From: Chachezhania antarctica
Lineage (GTDB): Bacteria; Pseudomonadota; Alphaproteobacteria; Rhodobacterales; Rhodobacteraceae
Direction of reading: 5' to 3'
DNA: 64,000 nt
NCBI RefSeq assembly: GCF_003646465.1
Contig: NZ_QZEX01000006.1
Span: forward strand, 1-64,000
Below, piece by piece: positions 23,945 to 32,924 of the stretch. Numbering within the stretch: position 1 is the first letter of the stretch; the number at the start of each line of letters is the position of its first letter. A program made the position numbers and the translations under genes. Under the pieces are notes generated by a model. It made no database searches and had not been told where the DNA came from. It worked only from the letters and a program-made list of their open reading frames with translations.

Positions 23945-25393
23945 ATGCCGGACTTGCGCCCTGTCGGATATGTCATCGGCCTGTTGGTCACCATATTGGG
24001 CGCGACGATGGTCGTGCCCATGGCGGTCGACTTGATCGAAGGGCAGGGCCACTGGACGGCCTTCCTGGAAGCGTCGCTGATCACCATGACGACAGGCGTC
24101 GCCATGTCGCTCGCCTGCGCCAACGGCGTGAAGGAAGGGCTGACCATCCAGCAGACCTTCCTTCTGACCACGGGCGTCTGGGTGGCGCTGCCGATCTTCG
24201 GCGCATTGCCGATGATCCTTGGCGCGACCGATGCCGAATTCGTCGACGCGTTCTTCGAGGCGATGTCGGGGCTGACGACCACCGGGTCGACGGTGCTGGT
24301 CGGGCTGGATGACCTGCCGAAGGGGCTGCTCTTGTGGCGCGGCATCCTGCAATGGCTGGGCGGCATCGGGATCATCGTTGTCGCCATGGTGTTCCTGCCT
24401 GAACTGCGCGTGGGCGGCATGCAGATCTTCCGCGCCGAGGCCTTTGACACGATGGGCAAGATCCTGCCCCGCGCGACCGAGATTTCGGCCCGCATTTCAA
24501 GCATCTATGTCGGGCTGACGGTGCTGTGCGCGCTGTCCTACGGGGCTGCGGGGGTGGGCACGTTCGATGCCATCGTGCACGCGATGACCACCGTGGCGAC
24601 CGGGGGGCTTTCGACCTACGACAATTCCTTTGCCGAGCTGCCGCCGGCCGCCGAATACGTGGCCGTGGTGTTCATGCTGCTCGCCGCGATGCCCTTCGTG
24701 CGGTACGTGCAGTTCCTGTCGGGCACGGCACGGCCCCTGTTCCTGGATGCCCAGGTGCGCGGGTTCTTCATCGTCCTGGTGATCATCGTTCTGCTTCTGA
24801 CGCTGTGGATGATGCCCGAGGCCAACGGCAATTATGCCGACACGTTCCGGGCCGTGCTGTTCAACACGACGTCGCTGATGACGGGGACGGGGTTTTCCAG
24901 CGAGAACTACATGGAATGGGGCAGCTTTCCGGTCATGGTGCTGTTCTTCACCGGGCTGATCGGGGGGTGCGCGGGCTCGACCGCCTGTTCGATCAAGATC
25001 TTCCGGTACCAGCTTCTGTTCGCGTCGATCCGAAGCCAGATCCAGCAGCTGCGATCGCCCCACGGGCTGTTCACCCCGCGCTTCCAGGGGCGGCCCGTGG
25101 CGCACGACGTGCTGAGCTCGGTCATGTCGTTCTTCGTCTTCTTCATCGTGACCATGGGTGCCGTGGCGTGGATGCTGAGCTTCACGGGGCTGGATTTCAT
25201 CACGTCGGTGTCGGGGGCTGCGACGGCGCTGGCCAATGTGGGGCCGGGGCTGGGGGACGAGATCGGGCCGGCGGGCAATTTCGGCGGGCTGAACGATTCC
25301 GCCAAGTGGATCCTGTGCGGCGCGATGCTGATCGGACGGCTTGAACTGATGGTCGTCTACACGATCCTGACGGTCAGGTTCTGGCGCGTCTGA
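23945..25393 (+). CDS. trkH: TrkH-family potassium transporter
   Basis: 482 residues with about ten membrane helices. TrkH is the channel-like subunit of the Trk K+ uptake system and works with the NAD/ATP-binding TrkA. The filter repeats show in AMSGLTTTGSTVLVG (first P-loop), AMTTVATGGLSTYDNS (second), LFNTTSLMTGTGFSSENY (third) and the last near TALANVGPGLG. GGIGIIVVAMVFLPELRVGG and FTGLIGGCAGSTACSIKIFR are also typical. The start has only a weak ribosome site. TrkA is not in this window. Confidence 0.93.
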   Translation: MPDLRPVGYVIGLLVTILGATMVVPMAVDLIEGQGHWTAFLEASLITMTTGVAMSLACANGVKEGLTIQQTFLLTTGVWVALPIFGALPMILGATDAEFVDAFFEAMSGLTTTGSTVLVGLDDLPKGLLLWRGILQWLGGIGIIVVAMVFLPELRVGGMQIFRAEAFDTMGKILPRATEISARISSIYVGLTVLCALSYGAAGVGTFDAIVHAMTTVATGGLSTYDNSFAELPPAAEYVAVVFMLLAAMPFVRYVQFLSGTARPLFLDAQVRGFFIVLVIIVLLLTLWMMPEANGNYADTFRAVLFNTTSLMTGTGFSSENYMEWGSFPVMVLFFTGLIGGCAGSTACSIKIFRYQLLFASIRSQIQQLRSPHGLFTPRFQGRPVAHDVLSSVMSFFVFFIVTMGAVAWMLSFTGLDFITSVSGAATALANVGPGLGDEIGPAGNFGGLNDSAKWILCGAMLIGRLELMVVYTILTVRFWRV

Positions 25394-25406
25394 GGCCGTG
25401 CGTGTC

Positions 25407-25507
25407 CGCCCGTTCCGCCCGCGCGCGGGCCGGCCCACCCGCCCAACCCCCGCCGACCGCCCGTTCGGGCGGCCGGCTTGCCGTCCCGCGCGTGGGCGGA
25501 ACGGGCG
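25407..25507. repeat. Composite inverted repeat, family III copy 3
   Basis: Outer arms 25407-25429 and 25485-25507 match at 22 of 23 positions (CGCCCGTTCCGCCC...). The inside contains CCCACCCGCCCAACCCCCGC and a GCCGACCGCCCG/CGGGCGGCCGGC hairpin. It fills the gap between the convergent trkH and metY genes. Confidence 0.7.
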
Positions 25508-25534
25508 AGGGCAGGTCGTGAATCAGGCGGTGAA

Positions 25535-26815
25535 TCAGGCGGTGGCCTGGGTCAGCGCCTGGTCGAGATCGGCGATCAGGTCGTCGGCATCCTCGATCCC
25601 GATGGAGACGCGGACCATGTTGGGTTCGGCCCCCGCGGCCTTCTGCTGTTCTGGGGACAGCTGGCGGTGGGTTGTCGAGGCCGAATGGATGATCAGCGAG
25701 CGCGTATCGCCGAGGTTCGCCACGTGGGAGAAGATCTCGAGCGCGTTGACCAGCTTGATGCAGGCCTCGTACCCGCCCTTGACCGCGAAGGTGAAGAGAC
25801 CGCCGGCGCCCTTGGGGCAGATCTTCTCCACCCGGTCGTAATAGGGCGAGGAGGGCAGGCCGGCATAGGTCACGCTTTCGATCCGGTCGTCGGCTTCGAG
25901 CCAGGCGGCGACCTTCTGCGCGTTCTCGACATGTCTTTGCATGCGCAGGGACAGCGTTTCGATCCCCATCAGCGTGTAATGCGCGCCCTGGGGGTTCATC
26001 GTCATGCCCAGATCGCGCAGGCCCACGGCGATGCCGTGGAAGGTGAAGGCCAGCGGGCCGAACGTCTCGTGGAATTTCAGCCCATGATAGGCGGGCTCGG
26101 GCTGGGACAGGGACGGGAACTTGTCGGAGGCCGACCAGTCGAACGTGCCGGAATCGACCACCACGCCGCCGGTGACGGTGCCGTTACCGGTGAGGTACTT
26201 CGTGGTCGAATGGACCACCAGCGAGGCGCCGTGTTCGAACGGGCGGCAGAGGTAAGGCGTGGCCGAGGTGTTGTCGACGATCAGCGGCACGCCGGCGTCG
26301 TTCGAGATCGCGGAGATGGCATCGAGATCGGTGATGTAACCGCCGGGGTTGGCGACGGATTCGCAGAACACCGCGCGGGTGTTTTCGTCGATGGCGGCCT
26401 TCACGGCGTCGGTGTCGTCGAAATCGACGAAAGTGGCCGACCAGCCGAAGCGCTTGATGGTCTGGCTGAACTGGGTGACCGTGCCGCCGTAAAGACGGGT
26501 CGAGGCCACGATATTGCAGCCGGGCTGCATCAGCGGGAAGAGCGCCATGATCTGCGCCGCGTGACCCGACGAGCAGCAGACGGCGCCGGCGCCGCCTTCC
26601 AGCGTCGCGATGCGTTCCTGCAGGACGGCGACGGTGGGGTTGGTCAGGCGGGAGTAGATGAAGCCCACTTCCTGAAGATTGAAGAGCGCGGCGGCATGAT
26701 CGGCGTCGCGGAAGACATAGGCCGTGGTCTGGTAGATCGGCGTCTGCCGGGCGCCCGTTGCGGGATCGGGCTGCGCGCCGGCGTGGATCTGCAATGTGTC
26801 GAAACCATGGGACAT
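25535..26815 (-). CDS. metY: O-acetylhomoserine sulfhydrylase
   Basis: 426 residues, the longer size typical of the O-acetylhomoserine group. FDTLQIHAGAQPDPATGARQ and PIYQTTAYVFRDADHAAALF are the family N-terminus; YSRLTNPTVAVLQERIATLE, VDNTSATPYLCRPFEHGASL and HSTTKYLTGNGTVTGG (cofactor Lys-206) follow. It makes homocysteine from O-acetylhomoserine and sulfide, or methionine with methanethiol. AAGGAGG stands well placed before the ATG. No SAM-II riboswitch is seen upstream, unlike metZ. Confidence 0.94.
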   Translation of the reverse strand: MSHGFDTLQIHAGAQPDPATGARQTPIYQTTAYVFRDADHAAALFNLQEVGFIYSRLTNPTVAVLQERIATLEGGAGAVCCSSGHAAQIMALFPLMQPGCNIVASTRLYGGTVTQFSQTIKRFGWSATFVDFDDTDAVKAAIDENTRAVFCESVANPGGYITDLDAISAISNDAGVPLIVDNTSATPYLCRPFEHGASLVVHSTTKYLTGNGTVTGGVVVDSGTFDWSASDKFPSLSQPEPAYHGLKFHETFGPLAFTFHGIAVGLRDLGMTMNPQGAHYTLMGIETLSLRMQRHVENAQKVAAWLEADDRIESVTYAGLPSSPYYDRVEKICPKGAGGLFTFAVKGGYEACIKLVNALEIFSHVANLGDTRSLIIHSASTTHRQLSPEQQKAAGAEPNMVRVSIGIEDADDLIADLDQALTQATA

Positions 26816-27059
26816 GGGGTATTCCTCCTTCGGATGGGCGCAACGTTGCGCCGCGCGGGGCGGGCGTCAACTCTGATATGGCGTATGGCGGCGACAGACG
26901 GTTTCTGCTTCGGCTCACCACGTAGATGACATCGCCACCTTAGCGGCGCCGCCATCGCGCTGGGTACCTGACACCTCCGGCACGGTCCATCAAGGGCAAG
27001 CCGCCGGTTCCGTTCCGGGCGGGGTGTCGCGCTTCAGGGCTTGCCGTGGAAAAGAGTCA

Positions 27060-27088
27060 GGGCGGCAACGTGTTCGACGTTGCCGCCC
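27060..27088. repeat. Perfect 12-bp hairpin
   Basis: GGGCGGCAACGT at 27060-27071 and its exact complement at 27077-27088 enclose GTTCG. No T-run follows on either side. It could be part of a leader RNA for the carboxyltransferase gene. Confidence 0.6.
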
Positions 27089-27105
27089 CGCGCCCTATGC
27101 AGGGC

Positions 27106-27123
27106 TCGGGCATCGATGCCCGA
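27106..27123. promoter_or_regulatory. Perfect 18-bp palindrome upstream of carboxyltransferase gene
   Basis: TCGGGCATCGATGCCCGA is fully self-complementary without a spacer, the look of a dimeric protein site. It lies 18 bp right of the 12-bp hairpin. No known operator matches it in my knowledge. Confidence 0.4.
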
Positions 27124-27430
27124 TCGCGCATGAAAACCGTCGGCGTCATCCACAGGAGCGACCCGTGGCAACTTCAGGTCCTGAATTCCGAACCGCGTGG
27201 GGCGAAATTTATCGCACTCTCTTCGCGGTTTGCGGGTGGGACCGTCATCGGCGCCATGCGCACCTCCCCTTCCTCCAAGACGGGACTAGATCGCGACATT
27301 ATGCCCGTGTCAAGCTTTCAGAAAGGATGACTGGGGACCTTGAAAAATGCGGCAGCGCAGCATTCGCGGTGCGGCTGACGGATGACAGCCAGAGTTGACA
27401 CGGGGCGCCGACAGCGCCTTGATGCGCGCC

Positions 27431-28978
27431 ATGAGCTGGAGAGACGAAGCCGACAGGATCGCCGCCCGACGGGCCGCCGCCACCGCGCAGGGCGGGCCGG
27501 AAGGCGTTGAGAAACAACATAATGCCGGGCGCCTGACGGTGCGGGAACGCATCGACGCGGTGCTGGATCCCGGGTCGTTCGACGAGGTCGGGCGCACGGC
27601 GGGCGATGCCGAAACCGGCGAGAACGGGGAGCTTCTGTCCTTCGATCCCGCGAATTTCGTGCTGGGTTTCGGAGAGATTGACGGCCGGCCCGTTGTCGTC
27701 GGCGGGGAGGATTTCACGCTGCGGGGCGGGTCGCCCACATTGGCGGGGCTCAGGAAGAGCGTTTACGCCGAGAAACTTGCGCTGGAGTACCGAATCCCGC
27801 TGGTCCGCCTGCACGAAGGGTCGGGCGGCTCGGTCGGCACGCCAAAGCGTCCGACGCCGCCTTCGCCCGTGTTCGATGCGCCGCGATTCCGGACGGTGGC
27901 GGAGACGCTGGCGACGGTCCCCGTGGCCTCGGCCGCGCTGGGCGCGGTGGCGGGGTTGCCCGCGGCGCGGCTGGTGTCTTCGCATTTCTCGGTCATGTCG
28001 AAGAGCACGGCACAGATTCTTGTGGCGGGGCCGGTGGTGGTGAAGCGCGCCATGGGCGAAGACCTGACGAAGGACGAACTGGGCGGCGCACAGGTCCATG
28101 CGAAGAACGGCACGGTCGACAACGCAGCCGAGGACGAGGCGGCCAGCCTGGCCGAGATCCGCACCTTCCTGAGCTACCTGCCCGGCAATGTCTGGGAGCT
28201 GCCGCCGGTGATGGCGTGCGATGACCCCGAGGACAGGGCCGAGGATTCGCTGGTGGATATCGTTCCGCGCGACCGGCGCCGGGCGTTCGACATGCGCAAG
28301 GTCATCGGGCCGGTTGTCGACACGGGATCGTTCTTCGAGATGGGCCGGGGATACGGGCGGTCGCAGATCACGGGGCTTGCCCGGCTGGGCGGACGGCCGG
28401 TGGGGATCTGGGCCAATGACGGGCGGTTCCTGGCGGGGTCGATGACTGCCGATGGCGCGCAGAAGGCGCGGCGGTTCCTGGAGCTGTGCGAGACGTTCCA
28501 TCTGCCGGTCATCAGCCTGATCGACGAACCGGGCTTCTGGATCGGCTCGCAGGCGGAAAAGGACGCCACGATTCGCCATGGCGCCAACGTGGTGCTGACG
28601 GCGGCGATGCTGTCGGTGCCGTGGGCCAGCGTGATGATCCGCCGGTCCTTCGGCGTGGCACAGGCCGCGCATTACGGGCCGGGCGGCTACGTGCTGGCCT
28701 GGCCATCCGCGGAAACCGGGCCGCTGCCCGTGGAAGGCGGTGTGGCTATTGCCTACCGGCGCGAGATCGAGGCGGCGGCGGACCCCGATGCGAAACGGCG
28801 CGAGCTGGAAGAGGCGATGGCCGCCAAGCAAAGCCCCTTCCCACGGGCCGAGGCCTTTGCCGTCCATGAACTGATCGACCCGCGGGAAACGCGGGGGCTG
28901 CTCTGCCGGTGGCTGAAACGGCAGGCGCCGAAACTGGAAACGCTGAAGGGCCCGCCGCGCTTTCTGCCGCGGCCCTGA
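27431..28978 (+). CDS. Acyl-CoA carboxylase, carboxyltransferase subunit
   Basis: 515 residues from the ATG at 27431 (MSWRDEADRIAARRAAATAQ); no clear ribosome site decides the start. The crotonase-like carboxyltransferase halves are seen in HEGSGGSVG...ASAALGAVAGLPAARL and in LIDEPGFWIGSQAEKDATIR...RSFGVAQAAHYGPGGYVLAW. It moves CO2 from biotin to an acyl-CoA. It is a distant paralogue of the pccB product, and the substrate-side GGAR motif of PccB is replaced by GSGGS, so the substrate may differ. A 71-residue biotin carrier follows by 23 bp; no biotin carboxylase gene is adjacent. Confidence 0.85.
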   Translation: MSWRDEADRIAARRAAATAQGGPEGVEKQHNAGRLTVRERIDAVLDPGSFDEVGRTAGDAETGENGELLSFDPANFVLGFGEIDGRPVVVGGEDFTLRGGSPTLAGLRKSVYAEKLALEYRIPLVRLHEGSGGSVGTPKRPTPPSPVFDAPRFRTVAETLATVPVASAALGAVAGLPAARLVSSHFSVMSKSTAQILVAGPVVVKRAMGEDLTKDELGGAQVHAKNGTVDNAAEDEAASLAEIRTFLSYLPGNVWELPPVMACDDPEDRAEDSLVDIVPRDRRRAFDMRKVIGPVVDTGSFFEMGRGYGRSQITGLARLGGRPVGIWANDGRFLAGSMTADGAQKARRFLELCETFHLPVISLIDEPGFWIGSQAEKDATIRHGANVVLTAAMLSVPWASVMIRRSFGVAQAAHYGPGGYVLAWPSAETGPLPVEGGVAIAYRREIEAAADPDAKRRELEEAMAAKQSPFPRAEAFAVHELIDPRETRGLLCRWLKRQAPKLETLKGPPRFLPRP

Positions 28979-29001
28979 TCTGAGGAAACGGAGCCGGAGA
29001 C

Positions 29002-29217
29002 ATGGCTGTGAATATCGAAACCGAAACCGGCGGGACGATCTGGAAGTGCCTCGTTGAAAACGGGCAATCGGTGGCCGAGGGCGATGTGCTTTTCATCATG
29101 GAGGTGATGAAGATGGAGGTCCCCTACGAGGCACCGGTTGCCGGCACGGTTTCCGATCTGGCGATTGCCGAAGGCGACGCGGTGCCCGAGGATCATCTGG
29201 CGCTGGTTCTGACATGA
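29002..29217 (+). CDS. Stand-alone biotin carboxyl carrier protein
   Basis: 71 residues, only a biotinyl domain. FIMEVMKMEVPYEAPVAGTV contains the M-K-M motif with Lys-37 as the biotin attachment site. It would carry CO2 between a biotin carboxylase and the carboxyltransferase encoded just upstream. It differs from ordinary AccB by lacking the N-terminal extension. The biotin carboxylase partner is not adjacent. PccA at 43.5 kb has its own fused carrier, so the partner must be borrowed from it or from the fatty-acid AccC. Confidence 0.9.
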   Translation: MAVNIETETGGTIWKCLVENGQSVAEGDVLFIMEVMKMEVPYEAPVAGTVSDLAIAEGDAVPEDHLALVLT

Positions 29218-29520
29218 CGTACCATTTGCCGCAGCATGGGCGCGGGGCGCCATCTGCCCTGCGATGTGTTGACGGGTCGCATCTTGCCGTTACGGCATTG
29301 ACAGGCAATGGGCTTGAGGGCCAAGACAATTCCGCCGTGTCAAACCACGGCTTTACAGAATGCTGCGGCGTGACGAAAAGTCTTTACAAACAAATCGTTT
29401 CTTTCCCGTGCCTTATTTAATAATTTTCCAAGCCCGTTAAGATGCGCGGCAAAGGCGTGGTGAAGAATTGGTGAGGATCCTTCGCCGCGTGCAGATGACT
29501 GGGATTGGGAGGAGCCTGAG
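29218..29520. other. Upstream region of acs
   Basis: 303 bp. Positions about 29365-29425 are A/T-rich (TTTACAAACAAATCG, CTTATTTAATAATTTTCC), probably the acs promoter. No clear TTTGCAAA box of the PccR type is present. The strong GGGAGGAG ribosome site at about 29507 belongs to acs. Confidence 0.4.
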
Positions 29521-31473
29521 ATGACCAGCGAAGTTGCGAGCTATCCGCCGTCGGCAGATTTCGTGGGCGGCGCTCATGTGGACGCCGCCAAATACGACGA
29601 GATGTACAAGGCCTCGATCGCGGATCCGGAGGCGTTCTGGACCGAGCATGCCAAGCGGATCGACTGGATAGAGCCCTTCACCAAGGTGAAGGATGTCAGC
29701 TTTGCGCCGGGCAATATCGACATCAAGTGGTTCGAGGACGGCGTGCTGAACGTCGCCGCCAACTGCGTCGACCGTCACCTGGAAACCCGCGGCGACCAGA
29801 CCGCGATCATCTGGGAGCCGGACGATCCGTCCGACCCGGCCATGCACATCACCTACAAGGACCTGCACGCATCCGTTTGCCGGATGGCCAACGTGCTGGC
29901 CAAGCTGGGCGTGGGCAAGGGCGACCGGGTCGTCATCTACATGCCGATGATCCCGGAAGCGGCCTATGCGATGCTGGCCTGCGCGCGGCTGGGCGCGATC
30001 CATTCGGTGGTCTTCGCGGGCTTCTCGCCCGATGCGCTGTCGGCGCGGATCAACGGGTGTGACGCGAAGGTCGTGATCACGGCCGATTATGCGCCCCGCG
30101 GTGGCAAGGCCACGCCGCTGAAGTCGAACACCGATGCGGCGCTGCTGCACACCAAGGACAGTGTCAAATGCCTGATGGTCCGCCGCACCGGCGGCCAGAC
30201 CACGTGGATTGCCGACCGCGATTACGACTACAACGCGATGGTCCAGGAGGTCGACGATTACTCCGAACCCGCGGAGGTGAACGCGGAAGATCCGCTGTTC
30301 ATCCTGTATACCTCCGGCTCCACCGGTCAGCCCAAGGGCGTGGTGCATTCGTCGGGCGGGTATCTTGTGTATGCCGCGCTGACGCACGAGGTGACCTTCG
30401 ATTACCACGATGGCGACATCTACTGGTGCACGGCCGATGTGGGCTGGGTCACCGGGCACAGCTACATCGTGTATGGCCCGCTGGCCAATGGCGCCACGAC
30501 GCTGATGTTCGAAGGCGTGCCGACCTATCCCGACGCCTCGCGCTTCTGGCAGGTGTGCGAGAAGCACAAGGTGAACCAGTTCTACACCGCGCCGACCGCG
30601 ATCCGCGCGCTGATGGGGCAAGGCAACCAGTTCGTCGAAAAATGCGACCTGTCTTCGCTGAAGCTGCTGGGCACGGTGGGCGAACCCATCAACCCCGAGG
30701 CGTGGAACTGGTACAACGATGTCGTGGGCAAGGGGAAATGCCCCATCGTCGACACGTGGTGGCAGACGGAAACCGGCGGCCACATGATGACACCGCTGCC
30801 CGGCGCCCATGCGGCCAAGCCCGGTGCCGCGATGCGGCCCTTCTTCGGGGTGGAACCCGTGGTGCTGGAGCCTCAGACGGGCGAGGAGATCCACGAAAGC
30901 CCCACCGAAGGCGTGCTGGCGATCAAGGCCAGCTGGCCCGGGCAGATGCGCACCGTCTGGGGCGATCACGAACGGTTCGAGAAGACCTATTTCTCGGACT
31001 ACAAGAACTACTATTTCTCCGGCGACGGCTGCAAACGCGATGCCGATGGCGATTACTGGATCACCGGGCGTGTCGATGACGTGATCAACGTCTCGGGCCA
31101 CCGGATGGGTACGGCCGAGGTCGAAAGCGCCCTTGTCGCCCACGTGAAGGTTGCCGAGGCCGCGGTGGTGGGGTACCCGCACGACATCAAGGGGCAGGGC
31201 ATCTATTGCTATGTCACCCTGATGAACGGGGTCGAGCCCTCCGACGAGCTGCGCAAGGAGCTGCGCGGCTGGGTCCGGAACGAAATCGGGCCGATTGCGT
31301 CGCCCGACGTGATCCAGTGGGCGCCGGGACTGCCGAAGACGCGGTCGGGCAAGATCATGCGGCGGATCCTGCGCAAGATCGCCGAAAACGATGTCGGCGC
31401 GTTGGGGGATACCTCGACTCTGGCCGAGCCGGCCGTGGTGGACGACCTGATCGCCAACCGGCCTGACGCATAA
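29521..31473 (+). CDS. acs: Acetyl-CoA synthetase (AMP-forming)
   Basis: 650 residues, the standard size. It activates acetate (and often propionate) to the CoA ester through an adenylate. [20 protein letters not shown] at about 261 is the P-loop-like core motif; [17 protein letters not shown] is the adenylate-binding motif, and [16 protein letters not shown] near the C-terminus carries Lys-611, the residue whose acetylation switches off this family. Propionyl-CoA made here would feed the Pcc route in this window. adk follows by 12 bp. Confidence 0.96.
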   Translation: MTSEVASYPPSADFVGGAHVDAAKYDEMYKASIADPEAFWTEHAKRIDWIEPFTKVKDVSFAPGNIDIKWFEDGVLNVAANCVDRHLETRGDQTAIIWEPDDPSDPAMHITYKDLHASVCRMANVLAKLGVGKGDRVVIYMPMIPEAAYAMLACARLGAIHSVVFAGFSPDALSARINGCDAKVVITADYAPRGGKATPLKSNTDAALLHTKDSVKCLMVRRTGGQTTWIADRDYDYNAMVQEVDDYSEPAEVNAEDPLFILYTSGSTGQPKGVVHSSGGYLVYAALTHEVTFDYHDGDIYWCTADVGWVTGHSYIVYGPLANGATTLMFEGVPTYPDASRFWQVCEKHKVNQFYTAPTAIRALMGQGNQFVEKCDLSSLKLLGTVGEPINPEAWNWYNDVVGKGKCPIVDTWWQTETGGHMMTPLPGAHAAKPGAAMRPFFGVEPVVLEPQTGEEIHESPTEGVLAIKASWPGQMRTVWGDHERFEKTYFSDYKNYYFSGDGCKRDADGDYWITGRVDDVINVSGHRMGTAEVESALVAHVKVAEAAVVGYPHDIKGQGIYCYVTLMNGVEPSDELRKELRGWVRNEIGPIASPDVIQWAPGLPKTRSGKIMRRILRKIAENDVGALGDTSTLAEPAVVDDLIANRPDA

Positions 31474-31485
31474 GAAGGGGAAGAC

Positions 31486-32172
31486 ATGGACGGATCGAAC
31501 GCCATGGCCGCACCAGCCGTACTGATCCTGCTTGGCCCTCCGGGCGCCGGCAAGGGCACCCAGGCCCGCAAGCTGACCGACCGCTTCGGGCTGGTGCAGC
31601 TTTCCACCGGCGACCTGCTGCGCGCAGCGGTCGCTGAAGGGACAGAGGCCGGAAAGCAGGCCGAAGCCGTCATGAAAGCCGGCGGGCTGGTGTCCGACGA
31701 CATTGTCATCGCCATCCTGCGCGACCGGATGAGCCAGCCGGATTGCGCGGCCGGCGTGATCCTGGATGGCTTCCCGCGGACGGCGGGGCAGGCAAGGGCG
31801 CTCGATTCGCTTCTGGCGGAATCGGGGCAGGAGATCGCGGCGGCGATCAGCCTCGAGGTCGACGATGCGGCGATGGTCGAACGGGTGTCCGGCCGCTACA
31901 CTTGCGCGAAATGCGGCGAAGGCTATCACGACAGCTTCAAGCAGCCGGAAACCGCCGGGGTCTGCGATGTCTGCGGCAGCACCGAATTCAAGCGCCGACC
32001 CGATGACAATGCGGATGCCGTGGCGACCCGGCTGGAAGCCTATCACGCCGAAACCGCGCCCCTGATCGCCTATTATTCCGACCAGGGTGTGCTGAAGACG
32101 GTCGATGCGATGGCCGATATCGACAGCGTGTCGGACCGGATGGCCGGCATCGTGCAGGACGCGTTCGCCTGA
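31486..32172 (+). CDS. adk: Adenylate kinase, zinc-lid type
   Basis: 228 residues. It interconverts ATP, ADP and AMP. LILLGPPGAGKGTQARKLTD holds the P-loop (17-25), VILDGFPRTAGQA the NMP site. The LID has CAKC and CDVC, a four-Cys zinc site as in Gram-positive enzymes and many Alphaproteobacteria. The first six residues may be an extension; ATG at 31504 is an alternative start. This looks like a second, long-form kinase rather than the one in the ribosomal-protein operon. Directly behind acs it would recycle the AMP that acetyl-CoA synthetase makes, so co-transcription makes metabolic sense. Confidence 0.9.
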   Translation: MDGSNAMAAPAVLILLGPPGAGKGTQARKLTDRFGLVQLSTGDLLRAAVAEGTEAGKQAEAVMKAGGLVSDDIVIAILRDRMSQPDCAAGVILDGFPRTAGQARALDSLLAESGQEIAAAISLEVDDAAMVERVSGRYTCAKCGEGYHDSFKQPETAGVCDVCGSTEFKRRPDDNADAVATRLEAYHAETAPLIAYYSDQGVLKTVDAMADIDSVSDRMAGIVQDAFA

Positions 32173-32325
32173 GGCAGGCGGATCCCGCCGGTCGGTGGCC
32201 CGCCTCTCGCCCTTGACGCCGGGCGCAGGATCGCTCAGGCCATGGGGGCTGTGGCGGGGTCTCGATGTGGCGGGCCGTGTCGCGGCAGTTGCGCGTATTC
32301 GTTCCGGCAAAGGCAATTCCGTCCG

Positions 32326-32847
32326 ATGACAGATCCCGACCCGTCCCGGCAGCTGTCGGAATTCACCCCGAAACCCGGGACGACGAAGGCCTTTCGCGAG
32401 GCGCTGGGCTGCTTCGGCACAGGTGTGACAATCGTCACGGCGCTGAACCACGGCGCGCCGGTGGCGATGACCGCCAATTCCTTCTCCGCCGTGTCGCTGG
32501 ATCCGCCGCTGGTTCTCTGGTGCCCGGCGCGGAAGTCGCAGCGGCATGACTGGATGGTCGAGGCGCAGCATTTCTCGATCCACGTCGTGGCCGAGGACCA
32601 GGAGGATCTCGCCGCACGCTTCGCCAGGACGGGGGACGATTTCGACGGCGTGGACTGGGTGAAGGGACCGGAAGGCGTGCCACATCTGGCGGGCTGTCTT
32701 GCGCGGTTCGACTGCCACCGCCACGCGGTGCATGACGGGGGCGATCATTCGATCATCGTCGGACATGTGGCCCACGCCGCCTACCGTGCCGGCCAGGGCC
32801 TGATCTTCAAGCGCGGCCAGTATGGCGGGTTTGCAGGGCCGATTTGA
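32326..32847 (+). CDS. Flavin reductase-domain protein
   Basis: 173 residues from the ATG at 32326 (MTDPDPSRQLSEFTPKPGTT). The split-barrel FMN-binding fold of short-chain flavin reductases shows in FREALGCFGTGVTIVTALNH, PVAMTANSFSAVSLDPPLVL and the C-terminal HSIIVGHVAHA block. Such proteins supply reduced flavin to two-component monooxygenases. No monooxygenase is adjacent, so the partner is unknown. It is the last plus-strand gene before convergent mrp. Confidence 0.85.
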   Translation: MTDPDPSRQLSEFTPKPGTTKAFREALGCFGTGVTIVTALNHGAPVAMTANSFSAVSLDPPLVLWCPARKSQRHDWMVEAQHFSIHVVAEDQEDLAARFARTGDDFDGVDWVKGPEGVPHLAGCLARFDCHRHAVHDGGDHSIIVGHVAHAAYRAGQGLIFKRGQYGGFAGPI

Positions 32848-32924
32848 GCCTGTGACGGCCCGGCGCTTGGCGGGGCGACCGCACCCGCCGGATCATGTGT
32901 GATCCGGGTCGCGCCCGACCCTCC

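Larger units (their letters stand above)
26816..27430. other. Long divergent intergenic region with palindromes
   Basis: 615 bp between metY and the carboxyltransferase gene. It holds CACCACGTAGATGAC at 26916-26930 (shared with the metZ leader, same relative orientation), a hairpin at 27060-27088 and a palindrome at 27106-27123. Small frames between 27046 and 27398 have no ribosome site or family-like sequence and were not called. Promoters for both flanking genes are expected here. Confidence 0.4.

Noticed and set aside
27024-27398. Small frames between metY and the carboxyltransferase gene
   Set aside because: No ribosome sites, no family-like sequence and they run across perfect palindromes.
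29437-32775. 1112-residue open frame on the minus strand
   Set aside because: It is antisense to acs, adk and the flavin reductase, which are all unmistakable. The translation is His/Arg-rich, typical of a shadow frame in G/C-rich DNA.
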